From the NCBI GenBank assembly GCA_021292105.1, contig CM037873.1, positions 13,245,489 to 13,309,488 of the forward strand: a stretch of 64,000 bases of DNA, in the 5' to 3' direction. The notes under the pieces are model-generated. The model made no database searches, was not told the origin of the DNA, and saw only the letters and a list, made by a program, of their open reading frames with translations. Positions 23,015-33,424 of this stretch are shown here, piece after piece. Made by a program: the position numbers and the translations under genes. The DNA comes from Anadara kagoshimensis. Lineage: Eukaryota > Mollusca > Bivalvia > Arcoida > Arcidae. Within the stretch, counting starts at the first letter, position 1. Each line of letters begins with the position of its first letter.

Positions 23015-23239
23015 TCATATATCAATCAGCAGGTGGTTTAATCGGCACATTTTGTCAGATAAATGTTCTATGTCGTCGGAAACAAGTGATGTCCCTAACT
23101 CATCTATCACGTAATTTCCAATTGAATCAAATTTGATTCTGTCTTCCAATATTATTTCTTGTTTCAACTTGATTTTTTTGATTTCCTCAATATTTCTGGA
23201 CAATATACTCTGATACATATGGTGGCATATTTCTGCCCT

Positions 23240-23500
23240 AAGATAAATTTTAGTCGCGATAATTCATCTTGACTTGTCGAGATAGCTTTCGCGACAAGTC
23301 GACATAACACGATAATTTATCTTGACTTGTCGAGATAGCTTCCGCGCCAAGTCGGCATAACAACATTTGTATCTCGGCCATTAAAACTATTATCGTGAAA
23401 AAGTCGAGATAAATTATCGCGACAGTCATGATAGTTATGTCGACCAGTCGTGATATTTATCATGTTATCGCGACATTTTTTTCCAGCACGCCCAAATATG
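23240..23500. repeat. TCGCGATAA-rich palindromic element, left copy
   Basis: Two tandem units of about 57 bp contain CTTGACTTGTCGAGATAGCT and CGCGACAAGTCGACATAAC. They are followed by an inverted segment (GTCGAGATAAATTATCGCGA) that can pair with the start. It lies at the inner end of the outer repeat arm and is mirrored at 31,930-32,175. It looks like a small foldback element. Confidence 0.6.
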
Positions 23501-24177
23501 ACATCCAGATATTCTGTCAAGATAATGTATTTATAGATCTGAACGCTGTTCGGAACATCTCGGATTTTTTTACAGGAAATGTGTTGTTGCAAATCTGCTT
23601 CTTCCCTTATATTCCTCGTATAAATGGAGCACCTTTACTGTTATCTGAGTCCCATATGATAGTTCTAACTTATAATAATTTAAGAGATCGTTAAATTCAG
23701 AATGGATATTCACTCAAATATGATGTCCATGTCTTGAATAATCTTCTAGTACTCTTATATCCTTCATTTCAGTGCTATTGGGAGTACCAAAAAATTAATT
23801 TTTTTTTTACTCAAGTGATGGTTTTACACACAACTTTGACACAAATATAATGGGCATGTGTTGTTAGTTTTCTCACTTTGTTATATCCCTTCTATGGATA
23901 TGGTTATGGATATAAACAAAATGCAAATGTGTAACATAGCAGATCTGTATAATACAATGCTAACTATTGTTTGTAATGTGAAACATTTACATCTTCAAGT
24001 TCCTCATTCTATACAAAAATATTCATCATCACTAGTTCTGTTTAATTTCTTAAAAGAAACCCCCTTGAATTAACCCCGGCAACTCACTCCTACATTGGCG
24101 ATGCTCTTGTTTGTAAACTTGAAATCTAAATCTCATTAGAGAATTGTCAAAGACATTTAAATACCTGTATTCAAAGA

Positions 24178-24345
24178 GTTGCAGCTGAATAAGGTGTACT
24201 TGTAAAAAGCCAGCCACACAGAGCACAAAACAATTGTAAAGAATTAAGGAAAAGACACAACAAAGCATATAAATTAGTCCACTTATTGTAAAACTCCCGA
24301 CTTCGGACGGCCAATGTGGCGCGGTTGAAGTACTTTTATAGGGCC
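24178..24345 (+). repeat. Dispersed repeat R1, copy 1
   Basis: Begins GCAGCTGAATAAGGTGTACT and runs through AAGCCAGCCACA and a CCCGACTTCGGACGG segment. Related copies are at 25,157-25,345 (+) and 27,055-27,117 (-), with distant relatives near 30,890 and 47,940. The open frame at 24,050-24,472 (minus) runs through this repeat and is not convincing as a gene. Confidence 0.55.
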
Positions 24346-24477
24346 TTAGTATTATTTTACCAAACCATGCACCAACAATCGAACACATATATACAACCAG
24401 CAACAAACATAGAACATTTATTTTTTTTGTTAAGTTATTGTCCCCCTCTTTCACCGAAAAGGGAGGGGGCATTAATT

Positions 24478-26005
24478 TTGGTGTGTCTGTCTGTCTGTCT
24501 TTGTCTGTCTGTTACGCTGGTTTCCATGCAGTAACTTTAGTTACAATTAAGATTTTTTTAATGAAACTTGGTACAGAAGTAGCTTATGACTAGAGCTCGC
24601 TAGGGATTGATTTTCAAGTCACTAAGTGGAAGGTCACTGTAACTATAAATAGAAAATCGTTTCAAGTCATTTAAAGACTAACCCTTCCAAGGTTTTTTAT
24701 TGAAACTTTGCACAGAGTAACTTATGACAAGAGCTCACTTGGGATTGTTTTTCAGGTTACTAGGTCAAAGGTCAAGGTCACTGACTATAAACAGAAAATC
24801 GGTATTAGGACATTTAAAGACCAACTCTTCAAGATTTTTAATGAAATTTAGCAAAGAGGTAGCTTATGACAAGTGCTTGCTTGAGTTTCCAGTAATTTTA
24901 AGACCAGCCTTTGAAGAATTTTTAATAAAACTTTGCACAGAGGTAACTATGACGAGCTCGCTGGGGACTGATTTTCCAGTCATTTGGTTAAAGGCCAAGG
25001 TCACTGACTTAAAATAGAAAATCGGTTTCCGGCCATTTAAAGACCAACCAAATTTTTTTTATGAAACTTTGCACAGAGGTAGCTTATGACGAGCTCACTT
25101 GGGATATATTTTCAGGTCGGGAGGTAAATTTTCAAGGTCACTTTATATAAAATAAGCAGCCGAATAAGGTGAACTTGGAAGAAGCCAGCCACAAAGACAT
25201 CAAAACAATTGAAGAGAATTGGGGGGGGGGGGAAGACATAACAAAACATATGAATTAAGTCCACTGATTGTATAACCCCCGACTTGGACGGGCACTGGAC
25301 GATATTGTTAACTTGACGTCAGTGGTGTGGTATAGGGCCCTAACCATCCCACTTAATTTACAACCTAACGCCAAACATTTAAAAATTTGAATATAAACCT
25401 TATTTTACCAAACCATGCATCAACAACCAGACATGTATACATAACCAATAAAAATCTACAAGATATATTTTTTTCGGGGAGTTAGCCCTTGAAACCTTAG
25501 TTTCAAGCGACTGACAATTTTTTAATTTTTATATATAAAAATATATTTTAGAACATATACCGTCTATAAGTACTACGTTTTTTCGAAAGCTAGTTAAGTC
25601 CGACCGATATACAGAGGGAACGGTAATCAAGACCTACCTTTCAAGATTTTCTAATGAAACTTGGCACAAAGGTAGTTTATGACAAGAACCCGTTGGGATT
25701 GATTATCAGGTCACTAGGTCAAGCTCACTGTCACTGTAAAGAAATATCGTTTTTTGGACATTTAAATACCACCTATTTATAGGATTGAAACTTTTTACAC
25801 AAATTACTTATGATAGTATCATGTTTAAGGTCGATTTTAATGTCACTATAGGTCAAAGGTCAAGATCTGTTATCTAGTTATTAAATACCAACCATTCATG
25901 GGATTCAATTGAACCTTTGTAAATAAGTTACTTATGATAGTATTTCGCTTGGGATTGATTTGGTCACTAGGTCTAAGGTCAAGGTAACTTACATTGATCC
26001 TCGCC
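24478..26005 (+). repeat. Degenerate tandem repeat, unit about 140 bp
   Basis: Units restart with TGAAACTTTGCACAGAGGTA-like sequence at about 24,561, 24,700, 24,841, 24,925, 25,063, 25,655, 25,787 and 25,910. Each is followed by TTATGACAAGAGCTC, a GGTCACTAGGTCAAAGGTCA segment and AGAAAATCG. Repeat R1 (25,157-25,345) interrupts the array. No coding sequence. Confidence 0.75.
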
Positions 26006-27002
26006 AGACTTCTTCCTGTTTAGGCAGACACAATTAAAAGCTTTCCAAGTGTTAATGCAGGAATATCTGGCAATCAGTCTCTAAAAATTATATCATACCT
26101 TTGATGTTACATTTCGTATTTTCAACAGTCTATACTTTTCATCACAAATGTACAGATTAGCCCCGGACATCATAACAGTTGTATAAGTCTCTTTCAGTTG
26201 AAAGCGAGAGGACATAAATTCTGTGAATTTGCTTGTTTATCGAAGTTTCTGTTGATAACAAAGTTTTTATTTTAAATATGAAACATGTTGGAACATATAC
26301 AGTGCAGAAGTACTACGCTTTTTTTTGAAAGCTAGTTAAGGAGTATAGTCTGAATAAGTCTGACCGTTTTACAGAGGGACCAAGACCCAACCACCTCTGA
26401 AAAGGCTTAGGGTGGACCCGTCATTGATTCCCCCTAGCATTACCAGATAGTGTGCAAGGAAAGAGGCTACTAAGATCGAAAGTTGTAAAGGTTCCTTCAA
26501 CCATTAGTAGGGTCGGTCTGTTCAAAAACTTTAGCACGGTATTACCGGTACCTAGTCAGTACCGCGGTTAACCGGACACACCTCTAACGTAAACGTTAAG
26601 CAAAAGGGTAAGGTTTGCGTTTAGCTCTAGTTTATGAAAAGTACATGGGTATGGTAACCAAACTAGGCGAGACACATAATCCCCTGGAATTGTTGTTTAA
26701 GATCAGAGAGGGAAAAATGCATGGTGTATGTACTTCAATATTTCTTGGAAATTGCTTGCAAATACAAGAATTTGGCTAAATCTCAGGAATGAAGTTGGTT
26801 CACCTTGACATTCCTTCAGGTCACAGTGATACGTTCAAACATCATGCCATGAATACTTGACACTTCTTATATCGAATCTACATTTGAAGGGCTACCTCAG
26901 GTGAGGGATTAGGCCTTTTGAGCCTCATTTTTCATCTGATTTAAAATAACCATGAACCAGGTGTCCCGGACTGATGGAAGGATATTTATCTTCGTCCTTT
27001 CT
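26006..27002. other. Non-coding spacer sequence
   Basis: Short repeats shared with 25,545-25,620 (an ACATATACMGTSYAKAAGTA-like line) recur near 26,292. No gene was seen. Confidence 0.45.
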
Positions 27003-27740
27003 TCAGAAGACAACAGACTCATAATAACCCAAAACTTTGTGAGCATTAATTTGAAAGGAATTTGAACTGTCTTTGTGGCTGGCTTCTTCCAATTGCAAGT
27101 ACACCTTATTCAGCTGCAACGTTTTATTCTTCTCTTTAGACAGCCATTTTATACTCGCAGATGTATCCAATCTTGTAGTATAACGTATAATATGGAATCC
27201 CGGGTATAAAAGATAAAAGCAATGTAACAAATACACTATTTTTCAAAATTATATAATATGAATGAAGACTTTGTGAATGGAAAATGATCAAGACCTTCAC
27301 ATTATCAAGTTTAGTCAACAATGGTGTCCCTTCAATGCATTTTTATAATATGCCCATTTTGTGAATATAAGGTGAGCGAAAAATATTTAACTCTTATTTT
27401 ACCCGGTTTATTTAAATTTCTTTTGAGAAAAAAGCGTACGCACTTAGCTTTAACTATTTCTCAGCAGGTAATGCAAGTGCCCGTGAGAAGTTTTAGTACC
27501 ATCGCACCACTGATATTCTACTACATGTACTTAAAATAGAGTTATAAAATAAAATTATGAAGTGAAACTAGAAAGCAGTAAAAGCTGTACATACATACAC
27601 GATATTTGAAAAAGGGAGAACCTGATCAGACTCGAACTCTTGATACCAACAAATTATATCGGACATAGGTCTACGTATCTGTATGCATTCCCACTGTTCT
27701 TTATTTAATTTGGTCAATCAGGTTGATACGGTGGCTGGTA
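27003..27740. other. Non-coding spacer with an inverted R1 end
   Basis: The end of repeat R1 lies on the minus strand at 27,055-27,117. Open frames at 27,003-27,236 (minus) and 27,321-27,539 (plus) show no recognised family. A degenerate tRNA-like stretch is at about 27,612-27,690. Confidence 0.4.
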
Positions 27741-27744
27741 AGGG

Positions 27745-27885
27745 ACATGTGTATGGAGCGCTCCTCATAATTAACGCTCCAGATAATATGTAGAGCGCTC
27801 CATATATTATGTAGAGCGATCAATATAATTAAGTGGAGCGCTCCATATATTATGTAGAGCGCTCCATATAAATATTTTTATATGC
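27745..27885. repeat. Tandem array of AGCGCT-centred palindromes
   Basis: Five or more units of roughly 30 bp each centre on GAGCGCTC within TGGAGCGCTCCA, separated by ATATTATGTA-like AT spacers. Both strands read nearly the same, so the array can form repeated cruciforms. Confidence 0.75.
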
Positions 27886-28009
27886 ATGTCCCTTCAGGTG
27901 ACCCTAGGTTGAGGCTGATTTTGATATAGATTTTTCTGCCTGAATGGTTTTTATTACATTTTGTCTTTAGTCCCATTTTCCAGCTGGAAATCCATTAACA
28001 CAGCAAAGC

Positions 28010-28318
28010 TCAGTGGGTAGAGTGCTCGCTCCGTGTATGAGAGGTCGCGGATACGATCCCCCTCCCGGGTCTAACCCAAGACTTGAAAATGAGTACTGAC
28101 TGTTCTTTCGCCAAGCACTTTAGAAATGAAAGTCACGGGTCTTTCGGGCGAGACCTTAAAAACCGAGGCCCCGTGTCACGGCAGGCCTGACACGATAAAG
28201 AACCATAAGAATGCCATAAGCGCAAAGCACAGGTAAAAATTTCTGCAGGTTACTTGTGACGTCTCGATATAACTGAAATATTTTTGACTGGGACGTTAAA
28301 CCCCATTAATCAATCAAA
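28010..28318 (+). mobile_element. tRNA-derived SINE, type B, spacer copy
   Basis: The best preserved of this family. The head has an A-box (AGCTCAGTGGGTAGAGTGCT) and a B-box-like GGTCGCGGATACGATCCC. The body includes TTCTTTCGCCAAGCACTT and TCACGGGTCTTTCGGGCG. The tail has GACGTCTCGATATAA, then TTGACTGGGACGTTAAACCC and CAATCAAAC. The order of parts fits a bivalve tRNA-derived SINE. Confidence 0.8.
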
Positions 28319-28319
28319 C

Positions 28320-29227
28320 AACCATTAACTCAGCAACGAAAGAGACTTTTTGACTTATCTTCATGGCCATAATTTTCTTGAGTGACTTGAATACCCAATA
28401 ACTTGACATAAAATTACCCTTTCCATTTTTTCTTACATAATTTTCTTTTATGTTTTCTGCACTTGTATTGCAATGCCTATAGAGGCTTGAAATTACGCAC
28501 TTACCCCTAAAGCAGTATCTACGTATTAAGCCAACAAAAATTTGCAGTTTACCTTTAAAGTCAGGGTAACCTTTATTAATAATTTTAAAAAAGCTTGTCT
28601 TAAGCCAAAAGTACGGTGGAGTTTGCAAAGCTAGGTGATCTTAAAAAAATTTATGACCAGTTTAAATAAGACATTGGACGAGGTCAAGGTCAATCATTTG
28701 CATCAACATGGTGTTGGATTTGATGTTAATCCTTTCGTGATGATTTTGGAGCAAAAGTCATTAATAATTACAATGGTTTGAAAATGAAAATGGATTTATT
28801 TGGAAATGCTTTCTAACAAGTTCCATACAAAGTAGTTGTTTTCAGAAATCAATAGTGTATGGATAAATGCCACATGCATACTCCGACATACCATACTTTG
28901 TCAAAACGACAAATTACAATAGTCCACATATTTCTAACTACTGTGACAACAAGCAAATAACGTAAATAATGCTTTTTAATAAAGAATTGCTTGGAAAAAT
29001 AAACAGTGACAAAACTCAACTAAAAGCATTTTTGTCAAAATTACATATTTCAGTTAATGTCATTATAAAGCTAAGGATAGTTCCACCTATGTGATTCCAG
29101 CCATCCATTTGTACCCCATCATACTTTTACCTTAACCTCAATGTAAAATTACATTTCTTACTAAAATGCTCAAACAGCCATCACTGAACGGCCACAGATA
29201 TCTATAGATGATGGTACAAATATATAC
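28320..29227. other. Non-coding spacer sequence
   Basis: One 104-codon minus-strand frame (28,314-28,628) has no recognised family. The segment near 28,980-29,060 resembles 16,340-16,380 (AAAGAATTGCTTGGAAAAAT). No gene is called. Confidence 0.4.
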
Positions 29228-30436
29228 CTAACCTAACTGATCAACAGCAATTATAATGTTACAAAATAATTCAACTGCTTCATCCTTAGTGTTTGGTGGG
29301 TGTCGTAGACCGTTTTGATGAATGATAGCATTTACCAGTACCATAAAATCATCAGAAACACCATGAACTGGTGGATCTCTTGTATATTCTTGTTCTACCC
29401 GATCAATGTTACCCGGTAATGGCATTCGGAAATCTTTGGTTGCGTAAATCTCTGGCTGAAAATACAAGACATCCGGTTTTCCAAAAGGACCATGTGCCTG
29501 TCTGCTTGCCCTGATCCTATGTTCATTCCATTGACGAAGTGTAGCTCTCAAGTCTTGATTTACGAGGGACAAAAAGCAATATCTCATGCATTCTAAATGA
29601 ATATTATCTGAGGTGTCTAATATTCCATATTCTGCCATCGCTTTAAAACAATCAATCCAGTGTTGCCCACACATGCTCCTTAGGTTCCTCCAAAACCTTT
29701 CTATACGTGTATTTCGTGAAGATGATCCATATATGAAACTCGATAAACCTTGAAATGGATCGTCATGCTGCCATCGAAGTGCAAACTGGAGGTCCCGAAC
29801 AACTGCATTCTCTGTTCCCCTGTCAGCATATATTAAACAAGGTACTCCGTTAATCTCGCGTATATAATTCATATAATATTTGGCTATGTACTCTGGGTTT
29901 TTATTTGAATTACATGCTTCCAACCACAACACCCGCCTAGAAAATCCATCAATCCCGGCATGAACTGATATCCCATATGGTTTTAGCTTGTCCCAGCCAT
30001 CAATATGTAAGGAGAAATTTGGACCTTTGTTTATGTAATGACGACGCCGTAGAACATGTCGACTACGAAGACGTACACCTTCAGCATCAAGTACGGACAG
30101 TGCTAGTCTAACTGTTTCTGATGTGACGGTAATGTCATGATCAGTAAGCAATCTCCTACGCATGGCTCTATAACCAATGTGTTGCCCAGATCCAGATAAT
30201 TCTTGGAGTATTGCTCTAACTATGGTGTCTAATGACGATTCATTGTTTCGTCTGCGCAGATCCATTTGTCTTAATATACGATGTAAATGCCTTTCACTAA
30301 CAGCTATACCATGGCGGAGAGCTAAAAATCCTATTATTTCCCTTATAGTATACCCGGCATGGTAGTAAAGAGCAATCAGGTCATCTCTAATCAATCCATT
30401 TATATGATTGAGTGCAGATCCAATATAACCGTCCAT
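29228..30436 (-). CDS. Intact intronless integrase-like protein (rve fold, DDE)
   Basis: Encodes 402 residues with no stop or frameshift. Residues about 25-60 form a helix-turn-helix-like N terminus. The integrase core starts near residue 138 and shows the catalytic triad: D146 in HIDGWDK, D205 in YADRGTEN and E246 in RIERFWRNLR, with 58 and 40 residues between them. Proteins of this layout occur in fish, corals and molluscs as integrase-core proteins thought to derive from transposons; this is from memory of the family. A TTTTTCAG just before the ATG could be the acceptor of a 5' UTR intron. It stands alone in the spacer between SINE copies, with no LTR, gag or clear terminal repeats. It could be a live transposon gene or a domesticated host gene. 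Confidence 0.85.
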   Translation of the reverse strand: MDGYIGSALNHINGLIRDDLIALYYHAGYTIREIIGFLALRHGIAVSERHLHRILRQMDLRRRNNESSLDTIVRAILQELSGSGQHIGYRAMRRRLLTDHDITVTSETVRLALSVLDAEGVRLRSRHVLRRRHYINKGPNFSLHIDGWDKLKPYGISVHAGIDGFSRRVLWLEACNSNKNPEYIAKYYMNYIREINGVPCLIYADRGTENAVVRDLQFALRWQHDDPFQGLSSFIYGSSSRNTRIERFWRNLRSMCGQHWIDCFKAMAEYGILDTSDNIHLECMRYCFLSLVNQDLRATLRQWNEHRIRASRQAHGPFGKPDVLYFQPEIYATKDFRMPLPGNIDRVEQEYTRDPPVHGVSDDFMVLVNAIIHQNGLRHPPNTKDEAVELFCNIIIAVDQLG

Positions 30437-30589
30437 AATTACTGAAAAAATAAAGATAAATAAAATGGGATTTAACTTAGATTAAACGGTTTTCATATCA
30501 AAAGAAGAAGACGAACGATTGATCAATTGGATTTTACATCCTTTTCAAAAATATTTTACTTATATCGACATCTCAATATCTATAGGTGA

Positions 30590-30795
30590 ATTTACCGGTG
30601 CACTGCACTGGCGGCATTGTGCAGTGGAGGCACGCCTACCGTGACATGGGGCCTCGGTTTTTAAAGACACGTGACTTTCGCGTGGCGAAAGAGCAGTCAC
30701 TACCCATTTTAAGTAAGTTTTGGGTCAGACCGTGATCGAACCTACGATCTGACACTTGCGGAGCGAACACTCTTCCAACTGAGCTACCGAAATGG
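30590..30795 (-). mobile_element. tRNA-derived SINE, type B, minus-strand copy
   Basis: On the minus strand the head at about 30,795 has GGTAGCTCAGTTGGAAGAGT. It is followed by a GATCGTAGGTTCGATCACG-type B-box, then the TTTCGCCACGCGAAAG variant of the body segment, and a 3' part ending near 30,590. It lies 150 bases upstream of the integrase-like ORF start. Confidence 0.75.
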
Positions 30796-30799
30796 TCCC

Positions 30800-31735
30800 A
30801 AATAAAAAAATATTATAGCTTCAGAATTTCTAATTCCGAAACCGCTCAAAATACAAAACTAGAAGATTATGATAAAGGATACTATTGTAAAAGTCGCGAC
30901 TTTGGACAGTCACCAGACTTAATGGGAAAAAAATAGTATCCAGTGGTGTCGTTTAAGTAGCAATGTACCCTGGTTTACAAATAATCAAATAGTGTACCAA
31001 CACTCCTGCAGATACATGAATATTTAAAACGCACATACATATATTTGTTTTTGTTTTTTTTTTAAATTTCAGACAATAAACAAAGTGGGTTTGAGTGGAC
31101 TACACTCATTACGTATAATCATATATAATTATGCCCTAGCATGATTTTTAAAATCTGCAAACTACAGAGCCAAGGAAGTGACATATGGATTCCTTTTTTA
31201 ATCCTTTATCCCGGATTACTTATTCGAAATCTCAGATAGACATTTTCGTTATCGATATTATTCACACTGTGTATACTTCACCTATAGACAACCTGATTTA
31301 CACAGAACCCTGGATTGAATAAAATTCACCAAAAGTTATTGTTACGATTAAGGTCGACCTTAATACCTTGCAGCAGAAATTGAAATTTAAAATTAAAACT
31401 TATTTTTGAAAATAAATGTGATTAGAAACGTTCTTAAGTGATAGAAATACGCCATAGAAATATTTTTGATTAAGTTTATATGTTTACATATCGAAACATT
31501 TGAGTTGAATGTCACTTTCACACGTCATTTGCGCGAAGATGTTTACAGCTTTGGCATCTGATTAGACTTTAATATCAATTAAACCGATGAAAAGGCAATT
31601 GATTTATCTGTGCAATGAATAGGCAGTAAAGAAATCATTTGACTGGAGGACTCGTCTGGACTTTATTAACTTGAACCTTAAAACATTATACTAGCACCGA
31701 ACCAACCAGTAAAAGCCCAAGGCAAGGTTTACTTG
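30800..31735. other. Non-coding spacer sequence
   Basis: Contains a fragment of the type A SINE at about 31,680-31,735 (ACCAACCAGTAAAAGCCCAA). The rest is AT-rich with no gene seen. Confidence 0.4.

Positions 31736-31736
<1 letters not shown>

Positions 31737-31784
<48 letters not shown>
31737..31784. repeat. CA microsatellite
   Basis: A pure (CA)n run just inside the edge of the spacer. Confidence 0.95.
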
Positions 31785-31929
31785 TTAAAGGACCTACCTG
31801 TGTCAACTGTGATCATCCAAACTTGCATCCGTGGTGACGTTTCGTATCTAAAATCAAAGATGTTCCGAACAGCGTTCAGATCTATAAATACATTATCTTG
31901 ACAGAATATCGAGATGTCATATTTGAGCG

Positions 31930-32175
31930 TGCTGGAAAAAAATATCGCGATAACATGATAATTATCACGACTGGTCGACATAACTATCATGACTGTCGCG
32001 ATAATTTATCTCGACTTTTTCACGATAATAGTTTTAATGGTCGAGATACAAATGTTGTTATGCCGACTTGGCGCGGAAGCTATCTCGACAAGTCAAGATA
32101 AATTATCGTGTTATGTCGACTTGTCGCGAAAGCTATCTCGACAAGTCAAGATAAATTATTGCGACTAAAATTTAT
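31930..32175. repeat. TCGCGATAA-rich palindromic element, right copy
   Basis: Reverse complement of 23,240-23,500, at the inner end of the right arm. It directly abuts the site that is empty of the 9 kb palindrome. Confidence 0.6.
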
Positions 32176-32847
32176 CTTAGGGCAGAAATATGCCACCATA
32201 GATACATGGTAATTATATAACATAAAATTAAAAGTCTCCAATACGATTTCGGAAGTCACTCTAGAATGATAACACGCGGAACAGGAAACGGTACCGTATG
32301 TTCTCCAGTCCGGATTTGACCTTTGTTTACACACTATTTAAACGACAATCACATGCTAGCTTCAGTAAAACTATCACAAAGATTAAAATTATATAGCTTA
32401 CGCGTTCATGAAGTTATACAAGTTTATTTTTAACAGGTTTTTATACATTTTTCTAAAATATTTTTATAAGTCCACAAAAAAGTGTGGGGGGGCGGCCCGG
32501 CCCCCCCCCCCCTGGCCTCCCCCCCGGATACTACGGGCCTGGGAGGGGGCAGAAAACCTAGAGACTATTTTTATGAATAAACAATAGGACCAACCAGAAT
32601 GGAAGGTAGACGGTGATCAATAAGTCAGTCAGTGCCTGGAGATAGACCACTCTGATACCGAGACCAATTTGAATAGTCCCAAATTAAGCAAATCAATAAT
32701 CAATAGTTAAAAAACCTGGGTCCATAAATAGTTGACATAGATTATTTACGAATTTTTCTGTAAATTTAATGTTTGGCCAGTCTATTAAGGGTTTTCAACA
32801 TAACATCGAATAACCAACAGCTGTAATTTTTCATTAGATCTACATAC

Positions 32848-32938
32848 CTTGTGGCGATGACGCCCCTGAGGTTTCCACCTTTGTTGTTCCAATTGTTTCC
32901 AATAATACCACAAGAATGGTGCGTAAAATCGGCTTCAT
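32848..32938 (-). CDS. Signal-peptide exon, in-frame right copy
   Basis: Minus-strand ATG at 32,938 encodes MKPILRTILVVLLETIG followed by a hydrophilic TTKVETSGASSPQ and a phase-1 GGTATGT donor. A TATATAAA box lies upstream near 33,010. This is a convincing first exon of a secreted or membrane protein. Exons 2 onward are not visible on this strand before the spacer, so the gene is cut here. The phase and the Q-G junction match exon 1 of the small secreted-protein gene at 41,592-41,661, suggesting but not proving a paralogue. Confidence 0.5.
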
Positions 32939-33424
32939 GATGTTGATGTAACAGTTAACTTTCAAGAAGTTGTGCGTTTTGTTTTTGAGATCTCTCTTCG
33001 TGTAGTTTATATAGGAGCAGTTATATAAGCGCCGTAGCGGATATGTATATTTTATGAAGGCTACATCCTTGTTGTATGTACAGACTACGTAACTTTGGGA
33101 TAAAACTGATAATTTTTTGATGATATGAAACATGTACTACTGTTGTCTGCATACTCCTGATTACTGGTGAAATAATGCGATGTAAACTTTTTTCCAGGTC
33201 ACAATTCTACAAGCCACTACACTCCTCAACAAGCCCGTTATATTAAGTGCCTTCATTTCATTTCAATTTTTAAACAGACTTTACCTGTAATTTATTTCTA
33301 TAGTTTTCTCGCTTATCCAAATACATCCCCCATAAAAACTAGCATGATAAATATAAAACCTCACCTGTTTGTTGAAAAAGTATGCTAGATGAGATACAGG
33401 ACTGGATGCAGTGTAAACAAAAAA

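Larger units (their letters stand above)
14213..23218. repeat. 9 kb inner palindrome inserted in the left arm only
   Basis: Arms 14,213-18,812 and 19,482-23,218 are inverted copies around a 669-bp loop. The outer ends read ATGTATCAGAGTATATTGTC on each strand. In the right arm the flanks meet at ACCATGTATCTATGGTGGC, so the palindrome occupies what is an empty site there. The left inner arm is about 0.9 kb longer, chiefly because 16,755-18,118 is missing from the right one. Its contents are simple repeats, exons 2 and 3 of a small secreted-protein gene, MITE copies and a reverse transcriptase fragment. No transposase was found, so whether it is a foldback transposon or a rearrangement is open. 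Confidence 0.85.
1..23563 (+). repeat. Left arm of a giant inverted repeat
   Basis: This arm reads as the reverse complement of about 31,850-54,286. Matched landmarks are position 1 with 54,286, the HSPA12-like last exon (4,154-5,157 with 49,432-50,489), the 34-bp minisatellite (8,560-9,290 with 36,490-36,890), the 29-bp satellites (10,500-13,062 with 33,425-35,310), a signal-peptide exon (13,552 with 32,938) and the inner end (23,219-23,563 with about 31,855-32,190). It differs by scattered substitutions, a 9 kb insertion at 14,213-23,218, a LINE insertion at 12,158-12,865 and absence of a 7.6 kb block at about 6,372. The left limit lies outside the window. Confidence 0.9.
23564..31849. other. 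Spacer between the outer inverted-repeat arms
   Basis: 8.3 kb with no inverted partner in the window. It holds dispersed and tandem repeats, an AGCGCT palindrome array, two type B SINEs and one intact integrase-like ORF. It is the loop if the outer palindrome is real, or the point where haplotypes meet if it is an assembly join. Confidence 0.6.

Noticed and set aside
23240-23500. Regularly spaced repeats considered as a CRISPR-like array
   Set aside because: Only two units, self-complementary, in clearly eukaryotic DNA.
24050-24472. 140-codon minus-strand frame with hydrophobic stretches
   Set aside because: It overlaps dispersed repeat R1 and has no recognisable family or conserved counterpart.
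28314-28628. 104-codon minus-strand frame
   Set aside because: Borders SINE tail sequence; no family recognised and no second copy to test constraint.
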